A stretch of 64,000 nucleotides of DNA from Haladaptatus cibarius D43 (GTDB lineage: Archaea; Halobacteriota; Halobacteria; Halobacteriales; Haladaptataceae). The stretch lies in the NCBI RefSeq assembly GCF_000710615.1, contig NZ_JDTH01000001.1:558001-622000 (forward strand), in the 5' to 3' direction. Below the pieces are notes generated by a model, which did no database searches, was not told the origin of the DNA, and saw nothing but the letters and a program-made list of their open reading frames with translations. The position numbers were made by a program, and so were the translations under genes. Position 1 is the first letter of the stretch. The number at the start of each line of letters is the position of its first letter. This document shows positions 62,160-64,000 of this stretch, piece by piece.

Positions 62160-62825
62160 CTACTCTCGCCCCGACAGTCCGACGAGGTGGCCGACTTCCG
62201 GGAGTAGAATCTCTTCGATTCCGAGTCGAACTGCATTTTCACTGCCGGGGAGACAGCAGATGACGACGCCGTCCACGACGCCCGCCGTCGCCCGCGTTCC
62301 GACGACTTTCGTTCCGATTTCGTCGTAGGAAAGCGTGCGAAACAATTCGCCGAATCCGGGCAGTTCCTTTTCGAGCAGCCGGGTCACCGCTTCGATGGTC
62401 ACGTCGTCGGGCGTGACGCCGGTTCCGCCGGTCGTCACGACCACATCCATGTCCTTTCGTCCGACGAGGTTGTCCACGGTTTTCTGTATCGTGTCGTAGT
62501 CGTCCGGAACGAGTTCCCGTGTCACCATGTCGTGGCCGTCCGCTTCGACCAGTTCGGCGATGGCGTCGCCCGCTGAATCTTCGTCCAGCGAGCGCGAGGA
62601 CGAAACGGTGACGACGCCGACTCCGAGTTCGCCTTTATCGTGGGCGTGGTGGTGTTGGTGGTCGTCGTGGTCGTGTTTGGTATCGTCGTCGTTGTGCTGA
62701 TGGTCGTCGTCTTGTCGTTCTTCGTTTTCGTTCCGTCCGTCACTTTCTTCAGCAGTTTCGTCTTCTGTCTCGTCCTCCTCGTCAACCGGTGCGCGGCGCG
62801 TGTCGCGCGATTGAAAATCGACCAT
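62160..62825 (-). CDS. moaB: MoaB/MogA-type molybdopterin protein with His/Asp-rich N-terminus
   Basis: 221 residues. The C-terminal ~155 residues are a MoaB/MogA domain: GVVTVSSSRSLDEDSAG, VVVTTGGTGVTPDDVTIEAV, PGSENAVRLGIEEILLPEVG. It adenylylates molybdopterin in cofactor synthesis. The N-terminal ~65 residues are acidic and contain a dense His/Asp tract (residues ~41-64, 10 His), much longer than in typical MoaB. A metal-binding role for this extension is inferred, not shown. Confidence 0.88.
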   Translation of the reverse strand: MVDFQSRDTRRAPVDEEDETEDETAEESDGRNENEERQDDDHQHNDDDTKHDHDDHQHHHAHDKGELGVGVVTVSSSRSLDEDSAGDAIAELVEADGHDMVTRELVPDDYDTIQKTVDNLVGRKDMDVVVTTGGTGVTPDDVTIEAVTRLLEKELPGFGELFRTLSYDEIGTKVVGTRATAGVVDGVVICCLPGSENAVRLGIEEILLPEVGHLVGLSGRE

Positions 62826-62911
62826 GGGTGGTCGTTTCCGTTGCGACCTCTAAAAATCGTCGGCGACTCCGTTGAGGTACAGTTTTAGCCCTCCCATCCG
62901 ACATACCGCAC

Positions 62912-63952
62912 ATGAAAGCCGTCCAGTTCGAAGGACACGGCGGGACGGAGGTTATCGACTACGCGGAGTTCCCCGACCCGGAACCAGCACGAGATGAAGT
63001 TCTCATCGACGTGAAAGCGGGCGCGCTGAACCACTTGGACGTGTGGACGCGCAGAGGGCTTCCAGGCCTCTCGCTCGACATGCCGCACATCCCCGGCAGT
63101 GACGGAGCGGGCGAAGTCATCGACGTCGGCGAGGGCGTGACTCGCTTCGAACCCGGTGACAGAGTCGCCCTCTCGGCGGGCGTCAGTTGCGGAAAATGCG
63201 AGTTCTGCCGCCACGGCCAGCACTCGATGTGCGTGAAATACCACGTCATCGGCGAACACGTTCGTGGGATTCACAGCGAACTCGCCGTCATGCCCGAGGA
63301 CAACCTGCTTCCGGTTCCGGACGGCGTTTCGTGGGAAACTGCCGCCGCAGCGCCGCTCGTCTTCCAGACTGCGTGGCGCATGCTCCTGACTCGGGGTGAC
63401 GTTCGCCCCGGCGAGAAAGTGCTGGTTCTCGGCGCGTCCGGCGGTGTCGGCCACGCCGCCGTCCAAATCGCGGACTACGCCGGAGCGACGGTGTACGCGA
63501 CCGGCAGTAGCGAGGGGAAATTAGACCACGCGCGCGAACTCGGCGCGGACTACGCCATCAACTACGAGGACGACGATTTCGTCGAGCAAATCCGCGACTT
63601 GACCGGAAAGCGCGGCGTTGATGTCGTCGTTGACCACGTCGGCGCGGCGACGTGGCAGGACTCCCTCAAAAGCCTCGCCAAGGGTGGCCGGATTCTGACC
63701 TGCGGGGCGACCACGGGTGGACGACCGGAAACCGACATCAACCGCATCTTCTGGAATCAGTTGTCCGTCATCGGTTCCACGATGGCCTCCCACGGCGAGG
63801 CGGACGACGCGCTGGAACTGGTGTGGGACGGCACGTTCGAACCCAAAATCCGGGACGTGCTCCCGATGAGCGAGACGGCGCGCGCCCACGAAATGCTCGA
63901 AAACCGCGACGGGTTCGGGAAGGTCGTCGTCAAACCCGACAGTGAACTATGA
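62912..63952 (+). CDS. Zinc-dependent medium-chain alcohol dehydrogenase
   Basis: 346 residues. MDR family: DVWTRRGLPG and IPGSDGAGEVIDVG near the catalytic zinc, structural-zinc cysteines in SCGKCEFCRHGQHSMC, and nucleotide-binding VLGASGGVGHAAVQIA, then VDHVGAATW. Lack of the usual Glu-His pair at the catalytic site is not established. Quinone or alcohol oxidoreductase; substrate unknown. Its stop TGA overlaps the next ATG by one base. Confidence 0.92.
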   Translation: MKAVQFEGHGGTEVIDYAEFPDPEPARDEVLIDVKAGALNHLDVWTRRGLPGLSLDMPHIPGSDGAGEVIDVGEGVTRFEPGDRVALSAGVSCGKCEFCRHGQHSMCVKYHVIGEHVRGIHSELAVMPEDNLLPVPDGVSWETAAAAPLVFQTAWRMLLTRGDVRPGEKVLVLGASGGVGHAAVQIADYAGATVYATGSSEGKLDHARELGADYAINYEDDDFVEQIRDLTGKRGVDVVVDHVGAATWQDSLKSLAKGGRILTCGATTGGRPETDINRIFWNQLSVIGSTMASHGEADDALELVWDGTFEPKIRDVLPMSETARAHEMLENRDGFGKVVVKPDSEL

Positions 63953-64000
63953 TGACTGAAAGCAGGGAGTTCGGACGAAGCGGCTGGATTCTGGTCGCCG
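63952..64000 (+). CDS. Start of an unidentified gene (cut by window edge)
   Basis: ATG at 63952 (TGATG overlap with the dehydrogenase stop) opens MTESREFGRSGWILVA before the window ends. The sequence after residue ~12 looks like the beginning of a hydrophobic helix. Too short to name. Confidence 0.5.
   Translation, partial: MTESREFGRSGWILVA

Overview
The window is a piece of a haloarchaeal chromosome (class Halobacteria). The evidence is a strongly acidic proteome, archaeal DnaG primase, CetZ tubulin, coenzyme F420 genes (cofH, cofG, cofC), Tat signals on most secreted proteins, a PGF-CTERM protein, a haloarchaeal LWR-salt protein and TrmB/Lrp/ArsR-type regulators. Base composition is fairly GC-rich, apart from a few AT-rich islands. 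The genus is not certain; a moderately halophilic Haladaptatus-like organism would fit, but that is only an impression.

Layout. 1-9.5 kb: end of surE, a GNAT enzyme overlapping gatD (tRNA-Gln amidation), small membrane and regulatory genes, pdxS (vitamin B6) between two DUF1405 paralogs, and a CARF-like regulator. 9.5-22.4 kb: a dense intergenic repeat region, a DUF3311/SSS transporter pair, dnaG, a DUF92 gene next to a cis-prenyltransferase-like gene with uppS nearby (polyprenyl carrier lipid metabolism), cspA, hemA, pterin dehydratase and LWR-salt. 22.4-33.7 kb: a hairpin-rich repeat, purC, then an F420/cell-shape neighbourhood (cofH, cofG, signal peptidase, cofC, a membrane protein and cetZ). 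It is interrupted by gene debris and by an AT-rich ATPase + Toprim gene pair. 33.8-42.4 kb: tmk, CBS protein, DMT exporter, APH-like kinase, purS-purQ facing purU, a lipid kinase facing a PHP hydrolase. 42.5-50.7 kb: Lrp regulator facing carA across a palindromic operator, a secreted peptidoglycan amidase, an SDR protein, a frameshifted Tat-secreted protein, and carB. 51-54 kb: tRNA-Ile used as attachment site for a small decayed integrated element (21-bp direct repeats 2.16 kb apart). 54-64 kb: lipoprotein, SHOCT protein, cytochrome P450, PGF-CTERM protein, cyclophilin, a second hairpin-rich repeat, a YyaL-type protein, TrmB regulator, MoaB with a His-rich segment, and a zinc alcohol dehydrogenase.

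Strongest leads. (1) The AAA ATPase/Toprim pair at 27121-28989, a split OLD-like module that looks like a horizontally acquired defence system. (2) Two cis-prenyltransferase homologues with complementary motif losses, as expected for a heteromeric enzyme. (3) The tRNA-Ile integrated element, which carries a broken integrase and a Tat-exported cysteine-rich halocin-like precursor. (4) A peptidoglycan amidase in an organism without murein. (5) A dispersed repeat with three hairpins whose stems differ between copies but stay paired.
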